64,000 nt of DNA from Rhizobium bangladeshense (GTDB lineage Bacteria; Pseudomonadota; Alphaproteobacteria; Rhizobiales; Rhizobiaceae): assembly GCF_001662075.1 (NCBI RefSeq), contig NZ_LYPL01000001.1, positions 186,001 through 250,000 of the forward strand, in the 5' to 3' direction. A program made the translations under genes and the position numbers. Position 1 is the first letter of the stretch. Each line of letters starts with the position of its first letter. Of this stretch, positions 1 through 7,264 are shown piece by piece. The notes under the pieces are model-generated. The model ran no database searches, was not told the DNA's origin, and saw only the letters and a list, made by a program, of their open reading frames with translations.

Positions 1-893
1 CCGTCATCATCCGCGGGGCACTGCCGGAGGTCATGGGCGATGCGACGCTGCTGGCCCAGCTTCTGCAGAACCTGGTGTCGAATGCCATCCGCTATTGCGA
101 TCAAAAAGCTCCGGAGGTGACGATCTCGGGCGAAGCGCAGGGGGATACCTGCCGCCTGACGGTGCGTGACAACGGACCGGGCATCGATCCCCAGCACCGC
201 GAGCTGATCTTCCAGCCGTTCAAGCGGCTGGTCGGCCGTGGCATCGAGGGCACCGGGCTCGGCCTTGCCATCTGCCGCCGCATCGCGCAGTTGCATGGCG
301 GCGCGATCTGGTGCGAACCGGAGAAGGGGCCCGGCGCCACCTTCATCGTCGAAATACCGCTCGCCGCGGCGCGGCCCGCGCCGCCCGCCGCGGCGGCCGT
401 TCCGCCCAGCGCAAAGCCTGCGGAGCAGCCGGGCGAAGGTTCCGGCAGGCTTGCCGAAGTGCTGCTCGTCGAAGACAGCCCGGCCGACATCCAGATTCTG
501 AAGATCAAGCTGATGCGGCGGGAGAAGGTGACCTTCAACCTGCATGTCGCCACCAACGGACGCGAGGCGATGCGGCTGCTCGAAGAGCGCGCCGGCATCG
601 CCGACGTGCCGCAGATCGACCTGATGCTGCTCGACATCAACATGCCGATCATGGACGGCTTCGAGGTGCTCAACGCACTGTCGGCCGACGCCCGTCTGAA
701 ACGGATTCCCGTCTGCATTCTCAGCACTTCGAGCGACGAGACCGACATGCAGCGGGCCAGAAATCTCGGTGCGCGCGCCTATATGGTCAAGCCGCCGACC
801 CTGCAGCAACTGGAAGAGGCCCTCGAAGATGTCGATCATTTGGAACTGCTGCAGCGCGGCGATTTGCTTGCGCTTTGTGCGGAACAAAACTAA
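1..893 (+). CDS. Hybrid sensor histidine kinase, C-terminal part (HATPase plus receiver)
   Basis: The frame is open from the first bases, so the start and sensor domains lie upstream of the window. The visible part begins in the ATPase domain: the N box reads NLVSNAIRYC, the G1 box DNGPGID and the G2 box GTGLGLAICRRI. A proline/alanine-rich linker follows, then a C-terminal receiver domain starting VLLVEDSPADI, with LMLLDINMPIMDG holding the phospho-acceptor aspartate and MVKPP the conserved lysine. The receiver is of the Rcp1/CheY-like single-domain type often placed behind phytochrome or PAS kinases. Signal and partner cannot be told from this fragment. It ends four bases before the next open frame. 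Confidence 0.9.
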   Translation, partial: VIIRGALPEVMGDATLLAQLLQNLVSNAIRYCDQKAPEVTISGEAQGDTCRLTVRDNGPGIDPQHRELIFQPFKRLVGRGIEGTGLGLAICRRIAQLHGGAIWCEPEKGPGATFIVEIPLAAARPAPPAAAAVPPSAKPAEQPGEGSGRLAEVLLVEDSPADIQILKIKLMRREKVTFNLHVATNGREAMRLLEERAGIADVPQIDLMLLDINMPIMDGFEVLNALSADARLKRIPVCILSTSSDETDMQRARNLGARAYMVKPPTLQQLEEALEDVDHLELLQRGDLLALCAEQN

Positions 894-977
894 GCGGTGG
901 TCATTGGCAACGGTATGATCTTCGCAACTTTCATACTCGCGCTCCTGACGACGCCGCTTCAATCAGGACTGCTCTCG

Positions 978-2597
978 ATGGTATCAGGCATACATCACGT
1001 TACGGCCATCACCCGAAAAGTGCAGGCGAACGTGGACTTTTACGCCGGCTTTCTCGGCATGCGGCTCGTCAAGCAGACGGCCGGCTACGAGGATGCGACG
1101 CAGCTCCATCTCTTCTACGGCGATGCGGCGGGGACGCCGGGTTCGCTCGTCAGCTTCCTCGTCTGGGAAGACGGCGCCCCCGGCCGGGCAGGCTACGGCC
1201 AGGTCAGCGAGATTTCGCTGGCGATCGATCCGGCGAGCATCGGCTACTGGCTGACGCGCGCCATGAGCTTCGGTCTGCGCTCCGAGGGGCCGGCCGACGA
1301 ATTCGGCGAGCCTGTCCTCAGGCTAAAAGACCCCGACAATATCATCCTCAAGCTCGCAGGCGCCAAGAACCTCACATCGCCGGCGGCCTGGGACGGCGCC
1401 TCGATCCCGATCGAACATGCCGTCCAGCGCGTGCGCGGCGCGACCATGCTGACGGAAAAGCCCGCCGAAAGCCGCGGCTTTCTCGAGCAGCATTTCGGTT
1501 ACCGCTTCCAGGCCAGCCGCGGCACGATCGACAGGCTGGTTTCGCAATCCGGCGACGTCATCGACGTACGCGATGCGCGCGGATTCTGGTCGGGCGCGCC
1601 GGGCACCGGCACCGTTGATCATGTCGCCTTCCGCGCTGCCGACGAGGAGACGCTGCGTTCGGTATCCAAGGCGCTGGAGAAGACCGATGCATCGCCGACC
1701 AACATGCATGACCGCAAATATTTCCGCTCGCTCTATGCCCGCGAGCCCGGCGGCACGCTGGTGGAGCTGGCAACCGACAAGCCCGGCATGATTGTTGACG
1801 AAGAGCATGCGGCCCTCGGCAGCAAGCTGTTCGCGCCGCCGGAAGCGATCACCAATCTCGACGACCTGAAGGTGATTCTGCCGCAATTTTCGATGCCCGA
1901 CCAACCGCGCATCAATTACCGCGAGCTGCCCTTCGTCCATCGCTTCTACACGCCGCCGAATCCCGACGGCAGTGTCTTCGTGCTGCTGCACGGCTCGGGC
2001 GGCAACGAGACGACCTTGATGCCGCTGCTGAACAAGGCGGCGCCGCGCGCAACCCTCATGGGCGTGCGGGGCCGGGCGACGGAAGAAGGTTTTCCGCGCT
2101 GGTACAAGCGCATCACACCCTTCTCCTTCGACCAGAACGACATCAAGACCGAGGCGGAGGCCTTCGCGGCCTTCATCGAAGGCGCCGTCAAATCTTATGG
2201 GCTCGATCCGAAGAAGGTCGTCTATGTCGGCTATTCGAATGGCGCGAACCTTCTGAACTCGCTGCTCTATCTGCATCCGAAGCTCATTCACAAGGCGGTG
2301 CTGCTGCGCTCCATGCCTGTACTCAGCGACTATCCGCATGCCGATCTCAAGGGCACGGACCTGCTCGTCATCAGCGGCAAGACGGATGCCTACGGCAAAT
2401 ATGCGAGCGAACTGGAAGAGAGGCTGAAGAGTTCGGGCGCCACTGTCGATTCCGACGTCATCCCCGGCGGTCACGACCTCGGTGATGCCGATGTGCCGAT
2501 CATCCAGAAGTGGCTGCTGCAGAGAATGGGCGATGATTCCCCGCCGCTGGAGCAGCAAGCGGTCAAGCCGACGAGCGAGACGCTCGGGCGACCATGA
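978..2597 (+). CDS. VOC ring-cleaving dioxygenase fused to a serine hydrolase (MhqO-MhqD-like)
   Basis: About 539 residues. The first ~310 carry two vicinal-oxygen-chelate (glyoxalase/extradiol dioxygenase) modules, beginning MVSGIHHVTAIT with a metal-type histidine, a second histidine in DHVAFRA and a glutamate in GTLVELATD. The last ~210 residues are an alpha/beta hydrolase of the phospholipase/carboxylesterase family with GYSNGA (nucleophile S420), GKTDAYG (D470) and GGHDLG (H499). In Firmicutes the equivalent quinone-detoxification proteins MhqO and MhqD are separate; here they form one chain. The frame is open upstream to 897 and an earlier ATG exists at 915, but homology to VOC proteins begins at 978, so I chose that. 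The 3' end overlaps the convergent EamA gene by 35 bases. Confidence 0.85.
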   Translation: MVSGIHHVTAITRKVQANVDFYAGFLGMRLVKQTAGYEDATQLHLFYGDAAGTPGSLVSFLVWEDGAPGRAGYGQVSEISLAIDPASIGYWLTRAMSFGLRSEGPADEFGEPVLRLKDPDNIILKLAGAKNLTSPAAWDGASIPIEHAVQRVRGATMLTEKPAESRGFLEQHFGYRFQASRGTIDRLVSQSGDVIDVRDARGFWSGAPGTGTVDHVAFRAADEETLRSVSKALEKTDASPTNMHDRKYFRSLYAREPGGTLVELATDKPGMIVDEEHAALGSKLFAPPEAITNLDDLKVILPQFSMPDQPRINYRELPFVHRFYTPPNPDGSVFVLLHGSGGNETTLMPLLNKAAPRATLMGVRGRATEEGFPRWYKRITPFSFDQNDIKTEAEAFAAFIEGAVKSYGLDPKKVVYVGYSNGANLLNSLLYLHPKLIHKAVLLRSMPVLSDYPHADLKGTDLLVISGKTDAYGKYASELEERLKSSGATVDSDVIPGGHDLGDADVPIIQKWLLQRMGDDSPPLEQQAVKPTSETLGRP

Positions 2598-3468
2598 TGC
2601 CGGCCAGCACCACCGCGGCGCCCAGCGCCTGCATCGTCCCGATCGCCTCATTGAGCAGCGCCCAGGCGAGGATCGAGGCGACGACCGGCTGAAGCAGCAG
2701 CGTCAGCGATGAAAAGGCGGGCGGCAGATAGGCCAGCGCATAGGTGATCGCCACCTGGCCGCCGGCATGGCTGATAAAGGCGAGGCCGAAGAGGATCGAC
2801 CAGCCGTAGAAGGTCGCCGGCAGCATCTGGCCTTCGAAGAAGAGAGCTATCGGAAAGATGCAGACGGCAGCCGAGGCCGTGCTCCACAGCATGATGCGGA
2901 TCGTATCGAACCGGCTGCGCAGCCTGCCGATCGCCAGGATATAGCAGGCATAGAAGAAGGCGGCGATCATCGCGGCGCCGTCGCCGCTCAAATCGCCATT
3001 GCCGAGCCCTGCCGGACCGCTTTTCAGAATAACGACACCGGCAAGCGCCAGAAGCAGCCCCAGCAGGAAGACGCCGCTGGTTCTCGCCCTGAAAAACAGG
3101 ACGGCGATCAGCGTGACGAAAACGGGCGCGAGATTGGCAAGCAGCGTCGCGTTGGCGACCGAGGTCATGGTGAGCGACAGGTGCCAGGCGGCAAGGTCGA
3201 GCGCCAGCATGACCCCCGGAAGAACCAGCATGCCGAAGTCGGCAAGGCGTTGCGGCCTGGGTCCAGCATTCTTCTTCAGCAGCGAGACGATGAAGATCGG
3301 GATCAGCGCCAACGCTACGCGCCAGAAGGCGGTGGCCATCGGCCCGACCTCGGAAAGCCGCACGAAGATCGGCGAGCCGCCGATCGCCGCCCCGCCGAGA
3401 ACGAGCGCGGCAAGAGCGAGACGATTGGAAGGCGAGGCTTCGGAAAGGGTGGAAGCGGTCTGCGACAT
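2563..3468 (-). CDS. EamA/DMT-family transporter
   Basis: A 301-residue hydrophobic protein with about ten predicted membrane spans in two EamA repeats. The first repeat contains GGSPIFVRLSEVGPMATAFWR, which matches the usual first half of drug/metabolite transporters; the second ends with LNEAIGTMQALGAAVVLAGI, typical of the family's last two helices. The frame extends upstream to 3642, but residues before 3468 are not EamA-like and partly lie in an intergenic repeat, so the start MSQTASTL is preferred, with GAGAT just upstream. Substrate is unknown; the family exports amino acids, nucleosides or metabolites. Its last codons overlap the end of the convergent VOC/hydrolase gene. Confidence 0.88.
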   Translation of the reverse strand: MSQTASTLSEASPSNRLALAALVLGGAAIGGSPIFVRLSEVGPMATAFWRVALALIPIFIVSLLKKNAGPRPQRLADFGMLVLPGVMLALDLAAWHLSLTMTSVANATLLANLAPVFVTLIAVLFFRARTSGVFLLGLLLALAGVVILKSGPAGLGNGDLSGDGAAMIAAFFYACYILAIGRLRSRFDTIRIMLWSTASAAVCIFPIALFFEGQMLPATFYGWSILFGLAFISHAGGQVAITYALAYLPPAFSSLTLLLQPVVASILAWALLNEAIGTMQALGAAVVLAGIMVARASRSSA

Positions 3469-3600
3469 GATCTCGATATTTCTGGTCACCGGCCGAACCG
3501 GCAGCGGGGCTACTGATTGCCGAGTGCGTAGCAGAAGTCGATTGCCTGAGACAGTCGGGGAACGACATCCAAAAGGAAAATCAGGCGGGATGGAGTTAAA

Positions 3601-3748
3601 GCATGATGTCGTCCGAAAACCGCTCACACTTTCCGGCATCATGGTCTAAACCGCGTCGCATCAAATTTGATTCACGCAACGCGCTTTAGCTCTTTGTTTT
3701 TAGGCATGTCGTTGTCCCGGAACCGCTGCACACTGCCGGGCGACATGC
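3601..3748. repeat. Rhizobial intergenic mosaic repeat, two palindromes
   Basis: Two imperfect palindromes joined by a conserved spacer. The first (3601-3643) has arms CATGATG/CATCATG; the second (3704-3748) has outer arms GCATGTCG/CGACATGC and inner arms CCCGG/CCGGG around cgctgcacac. The spacer contains GCGTCGCATCAAATTTGATTC. The spacer and second palindrome recur at about 12025-12126 in this window. The overall form resembles palindromic repeats (RIME-like) scattered in Rhizobium genomes. The second palindrome runs into the 3' end of the FAD oxidoreductase gene. Confidence 0.85.
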
Positions 3749-5208
3749 ATTAGCCGCAGCTTTGCGGCGATTTCGGTCGCGACGAAGAAGGCGTGCTCGG
3801 TCACCTGCGGCAGCCCCATCAGTTCGCCGAAGGTGCCGCGCGCCAGCGGACCGGAGATCAATAGCGAAGGATCCGCGGTCCCCGACGGGCCGATCGCCTC
3901 CGAGCGCTCGGTGCAGGCAAGGCCGAGGCCGGTGGGATCGAGCGACAGGTGGCCGCTTGCCGCGAGCGCCGAGAGCCAGGGCTGGGTTTCGAGAATGCCG
4001 CCATGGGCCGGACCGGTGGTGACGACGACGGCGTCATAGAGCCGCTCCAACGGCTGGCCGCGATGGCGCGGCTGCAGGGTGCACGCAATGCGTTCGCCTT
4101 CGATGCGCGCATCGGCGACGGAGCCGGCGAGGATTTCGAGACGACCGGCAGCGATTGCCGCGTCGAGGACGGCCTCCACCTGCGGCGCGATGCGGAAACG
4201 ATGCACATCCCAATAGGGACGCAGATGGCGGACGACACGGCGCCGTTCGGCCATCGGCAGCGCCTGCCAGAGATCAAATCCCTGCGCCCGCACCTGATCG
4301 ATCACCCCATGCCAGCTTATGCCCTGCGCCTTCGCCGCATCTATGGCGGCGCGGATTCCCGCCAGCAGCGAAACGGCGGAATGCGCCGCATCGGCAACGA
4401 AATCGCCATAGAGCGGCTGCGGCGCCGGCGCATGCCCGCGCGAGCGCAGGCCACGGCGCGAGATCGCCGTCACCGGAGCATCATGTCCGCGTTCGGCAAG
4501 CGAGGCGATGACATCGGCGGCGGTCAGGCCGTTGCCGATGACCAGCACCCGGTCGTGGGGACGGATGACGTCGAGCGCGCCCGGCTTCGTGGTGTCGGCG
4601 ACGAAACGGGGATGGGCGGCCAGAAGGGTTGTAAGCCGGCCGGGAGCGACCGGCGGCGGATGGCTGGTGGCGATCGCGACGATATCGGCCTCCGTCACGC
4701 CGCCTTTGTCGTCGCGGATCGACCAGCGGCCGGCCCGGCGCTCGACATGGGTCACGGCCGCGCGGCAATGGCGCACGCTGCCATCGTCCAGGAACGGTTT
4801 CAGCAGGGAGGCGACATAGTCGCCGAAGAGCCGACGCCGGGGAAAGATCTGGTCGTCGGAGCGTCTTGCCTCGGGGTCGCAGGCGACGGCGTCGCGGGCG
4901 TCGATCCAGGCCTGGAATTCGCCCTGGTCGTCAGGCTGCAGGCTCATCTTGGCGGCCGGAACATTGATGCGGTGGGCCGGGTCGTCCGTGTCATAGGCTA
5001 GGCCGCGACCGAGCTCGGCGCGCGGCTCGAAGACGACGATGACGGCATGCGCGTCGCCCATCGCCCGGGCGAGATGATAGGCGACGCCCGCGCCGGAGAC
5101 GCCACCGCCGATGATGGCGACGACGGGTTTTCCGCACGTCGGCAGAGGCTTGGGCTGCATGATGGCCGAGACCGTTGCTTCGATAGCTTGAGCATAGAAG
5201 CCGGGCAT
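3700..5208 (-). CDS. FAD/NAD(P)-binding oxidoreductase (NAD_binding_9 type)
   Basis: About 502 residues. A dinucleotide-binding Rossmann motif VVAIIGGGVSGAGVAYHLAR lies near residues 29-48. A second nucleotide-binding segment, VLVIGNGLTAADVIASL, lies in the middle. This is the layout of the HI0933/NAD_binding_9 group of flavin-dependent oxidoreductases; substrate unknown. GGAGGA lies 11-12 bases before the ATG at 5208; another in-frame ATG at 5160 would shorten the protein by 16 residues but lacks a clear ribosome site. The last 16 residues (MHVARQCAAVPGQRHA) are translated from an intergenic palindromic repeat, so the gene's original 3' end was probably replaced or extended. The next gene on the same strand upstream is osmC-like. 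Confidence 0.82.
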   Translation of the reverse strand: MPGFYAQAIEATVSAIMQPKPLPTCGKPVVAIIGGGVSGAGVAYHLARAMGDAHAVIVVFEPRAELGRGLAYDTDDPAHRINVPAAKMSLQPDDQGEFQAWIDARDAVACDPEARRSDDQIFPRRRLFGDYVASLLKPFLDDGSVRHCRAAVTHVERRAGRWSIRDDKGGVTEADIVAIATSHPPPVAPGRLTTLLAAHPRFVADTTKPGALDVIRPHDRVLVIGNGLTAADVIASLAERGHDAPVTAISRRGLRSRGHAPAPQPLYGDFVADAAHSAVSLLAGIRAAIDAAKAQGISWHGVIDQVRAQGFDLWQALPMAERRRVVRHLRPYWDVHRFRIAPQVEAVLDAAIAAGRLEILAGSVADARIEGERIACTLQPRHRGQPLERLYDAVVVTTGPAHGGILETQPWLSALAASGHLSLDPTGLGLACTERSEAIGPSGTADPSLLISGPLARGTFGELMGLPQVTEHAFFVATEIAAKLRLMHVARQCAAVPGQRHA

Positions 5209-5250
5209 TGCCCGCGCAATCCTCCGCTTGCGATTGTCTATGTGTGCATA

Positions 5251-5679
5251 TCAGCCCGATATCGTCGTCGAGAATTCGGGATTGCCGCGGATGGTGTTGC
5301 TGACCGTACAGATTTCGTCTTCGGCGGCATGAACGATCTTGCTGCGTGTTGCCTCGTCGATATCGCCCTTGATCGAGAAGACGATGTTGAACTTCGCAAC
5401 GCGTGAAAGCCCTTCCGTCGCCTTTTCGCCGGTGACGTCAGCAGCGATCTCGCTGATCCTGTCGAGAACGCCCATCTGGCTGGCGGCGATACGGGCGCTG
5501 AGCACGAGGCAGGCAGAAAGCGAGGCATAGAGCAGATCGAGCGGGCTGAAGCCCGGCTGCGACGGCGCGGTGACGATATCGATCTCACCTCTCGTGGTGG
5601 ACGTGACATGCGGAAAACCGGTGCGTCCGAGAGTGGCGGTGGCGCCGGTCGGACGGGGGCGAGCCTTGAGATCAGCCAT
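5251..5679 (-). CDS. OsmC/Ohr-family protein
   Basis: A 142-residue protein of OsmC/Ohr fold. The central helix with SPLDLLYASLSACLVLSARI carries the conserved cysteine (SAC), and a second cysteine sits near the end in DEICTVSNTIRGNPE, giving the two redox-active positions of the family, which reduces organic hydroperoxides. The start at 5679 is preferred over an upstream in-frame ATG at 5772 because GAGGA lies seven bases before it and because the homology begins there. It is divergent from the small gene at 5825. No OhrR-type regulator is next to it. Confidence 0.85.
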   Translation of the reverse strand: MADLKARPRPTGATATLGRTGFPHVTSTTRGEIDIVTAPSQPGFSPLDLLYASLSACLVLSARIAASQMGVLDRISEIAADVTGEKATEGLSRVAKFNIVFSIKGDIDEATRSKIVHAAEDEICTVSNTIRGNPEFSTTISG

Positions 5680-5824
5680 GAAGGAATCCTCTGACAACAG
5701 CTTCGCAGAGATAGGACAATCCGCACCGGCCGGCAACGGCGCCGGCGGTCGCCGATAGCGGAACCTTTCCATCCGCCATCAGTTGATTACACCTGAGCGA
5801 AATCAGTGACAAAGGTGGATTGCG

Positions 5825-6085
5825 ATGCCGCATGTCCGCAAGATGGATCGTCAGGACCGGCGGATGGATGCCCGCGACCGGCTGATCGTTGCGCTCTATG
5901 CGCAGCTGAAGGCCGAGCGGGAAACACGCGAGACGCTGGAATGGGCGATCCGCAACGGCGCTATCTCGCAGGAGGTGCTGGAGGCGATTGCGGCCGATCC
6001 AGTTCCCGTCGTCACCAGCGAGGATATCGCTTCGCTCGAGAAGATCATCGCCCTCGATGCAAGGCGCAAACCAAATCGGAACTAG
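5825..6085 (+). CDS. Conserved small protein of unknown function
   Basis: An 86-residue, charged, probably helical cytosolic protein. It has no signal peptide or membrane span and contains ARDRLIVALYAQLKAERETR, which could form a coiled coil. I do not recognise a named domain. A good ribosome-binding sequence (AAAGGTGG) lies six bases before the ATG. It is the first gene of a rightward series leading to DUF2188, ku and ligD, with gaps of 74 and 18 bases, so it may be co-transcribed with the end-joining genes; that is inference from spacing only. Confidence 0.7.
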   Translation: MPHVRKMDRQDRRMDARDRLIVALYAQLKAERETRETLEWAIRNGAISQEVLEAIAADPVPVVTSEDIASLEKIIALDARRKPNRN

Positions 6086-6159
6086 GCAATTCCAACCAAC
6101 CTGCGCAACGGTCATGAGGCCCGAATGCGCAAAAAAGGTCGAAGAAGAGGAGATCCGAA

Positions 6160-6390
6160 ATGGCCGACATCACCTATCAGGTCGTCCCGCATGACAATGG
6201 CTGGGCCTACAAGCTCGGCGACACGCTGTCAGAGACCTATGCGACGGCCGACGAAGCGATCGTCCGCGCCAAGGACGCCGCGTCGCGCCAGAAAATCGGC
6301 GATGGCGACGCGCTGCTCGCCTACCCCTCACCCGACGGCGGCTGGGCATTCCAGGAACTCGAAACCGACAAGAGCAGCAGTCGGCTGTGA
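6160..6390 (+). CDS. DUF2188-type small protein
   Basis: A 76-residue protein matching the DUF2188 pattern: ITYQVVPHDNGWAYKLGDTL, then a helix ATADEAIVRAKDAA, then a last strand with GWAFQELE. The fold is a small alpha/beta unit of unknown function found in many soil bacteria. GAGGAG lies nine bases before the ATG. It sits 18 bases upstream of the ku gene on the same strand; DUF2188 genes are often seen beside stress and repair genes in rhizobia, so a shared transcript with ku is likely. Confidence 0.8.
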   Translation: MADITYQVVPHDNGWAYKLGDTLSETYATADEAIVRAKDAASRQKIGDGDALLAYPSPDGGWAFQELETDKSSSRL

Positions 6391-6408
6391 TTTGTCACGG
6401 AGGATGGA

Positions 6409-7263
6409 ATGGCCGCGCGGGCAAGCTGGAAAGGTCATCTGAAGGTAGGCGACCTTGCTTGCGCCGTCGGGCTCTATACCGCCATTTCCTCCTCCGATCG
6501 TGTCTCCTTCAACATCATCAACCGCAGAACCGGCCATCGCGTCGAACGGCAATTCGTCGACAGCGAGACCGGCAAGCCGGTGGAGCGCGACGACCAGGTC
6601 AAGGGCTATCAGATGGAGAATGGCGATTACATCGTCATCGAAGGCGACGAGATTGCCGGGATCATGCCGGAGAACGCCAAGGTGCTCGATGTCAAGGCTT
6701 TCATCGCCTATGACGATATCGACAAGCTCTATTTCGACCGTCCCTATTATCTCGCACCCGTCGACGAACATGATGAAGAAGCGCTGTCGCTGATCATCCG
6801 GGGCATGCGGGACGCCAAGGTGGCGGCGCTGGCCGAAGCTGTCCTTTTCCGGCGCAACCGAACGCTGCTGATCCGGCCGCATGACACTCACATCGTCGCG
6901 ACCATGCTGAACTTCGACTACGAGGTGCGCTCGGCCGACACCGTCTTCAAGGACATTCCCGACATCAAGTTCGACAAGGAGATGCTCGACCTCGCCGGCC
7001 ACATCATCGAAACCAAGCAGGGCAGCTTCGACCCGAGCGCCTACGAGGATCGCTACGAAGCCGCTCTCGTCGAGCTGGTGAAGGCGAAGATCGAGGGCCG
7101 GGCGCCGCCGAAGAAGAAACCGGCGCCGGAACGCAAGGTCGTCGATCTGATGGAGGCGCTGCGCCAGAGTGCGAAGATGAGCGGCAAGGGTGCGGCGAAG
7201 AAGACACCGGCAAGGAAGAAGGCGCCGGCGCGCAGCGACAGCCAGAGGAAGAAGGCAGGCTGA
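6409..7263 (+). CDS. ku: Ku-type DNA end-binding protein (first copy)
   Basis: A 284-residue bacterial Ku. The N-terminus reads ARASWKGHLKVGDLACAVGLYTA, followed by RVSFNIINRRTGHRV and the acidic DDQVKGYQMENGDYIVIEGDEI, all typical of the Ku core ring that slides onto double-strand DNA ends. The C-terminal ~50 residues are lysine- and alanine-rich, the basic tail that in other Ku proteins binds DNA and contacts LigD. GGAGG precedes the start. The stop is one base before the ligD start, so the two are translated together. A second, diverged ku lies convergent just beyond ligD. Confidence 0.96.
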   Translation: MAARASWKGHLKVGDLACAVGLYTAISSSDRVSFNIINRRTGHRVERQFVDSETGKPVERDDQVKGYQMENGDYIVIEGDEIAGIMPENAKVLDVKAFIAYDDIDKLYFDRPYYLAPVDEHDEEALSLIIRGMRDAKVAALAEAVLFRRNRTLLIRPHDTHIVATMLNFDYEVRSADTVFKDIPDIKFDKEMLDLAGHIIETKQGSFDPSAYEDRYEAALVELVKAKIEGRAPPKKKPAPERKVVDLMEALRQSAKMSGKGAAKKTPARKKAPARSDSQRKKAG

Positions 7264-7264
7264 G

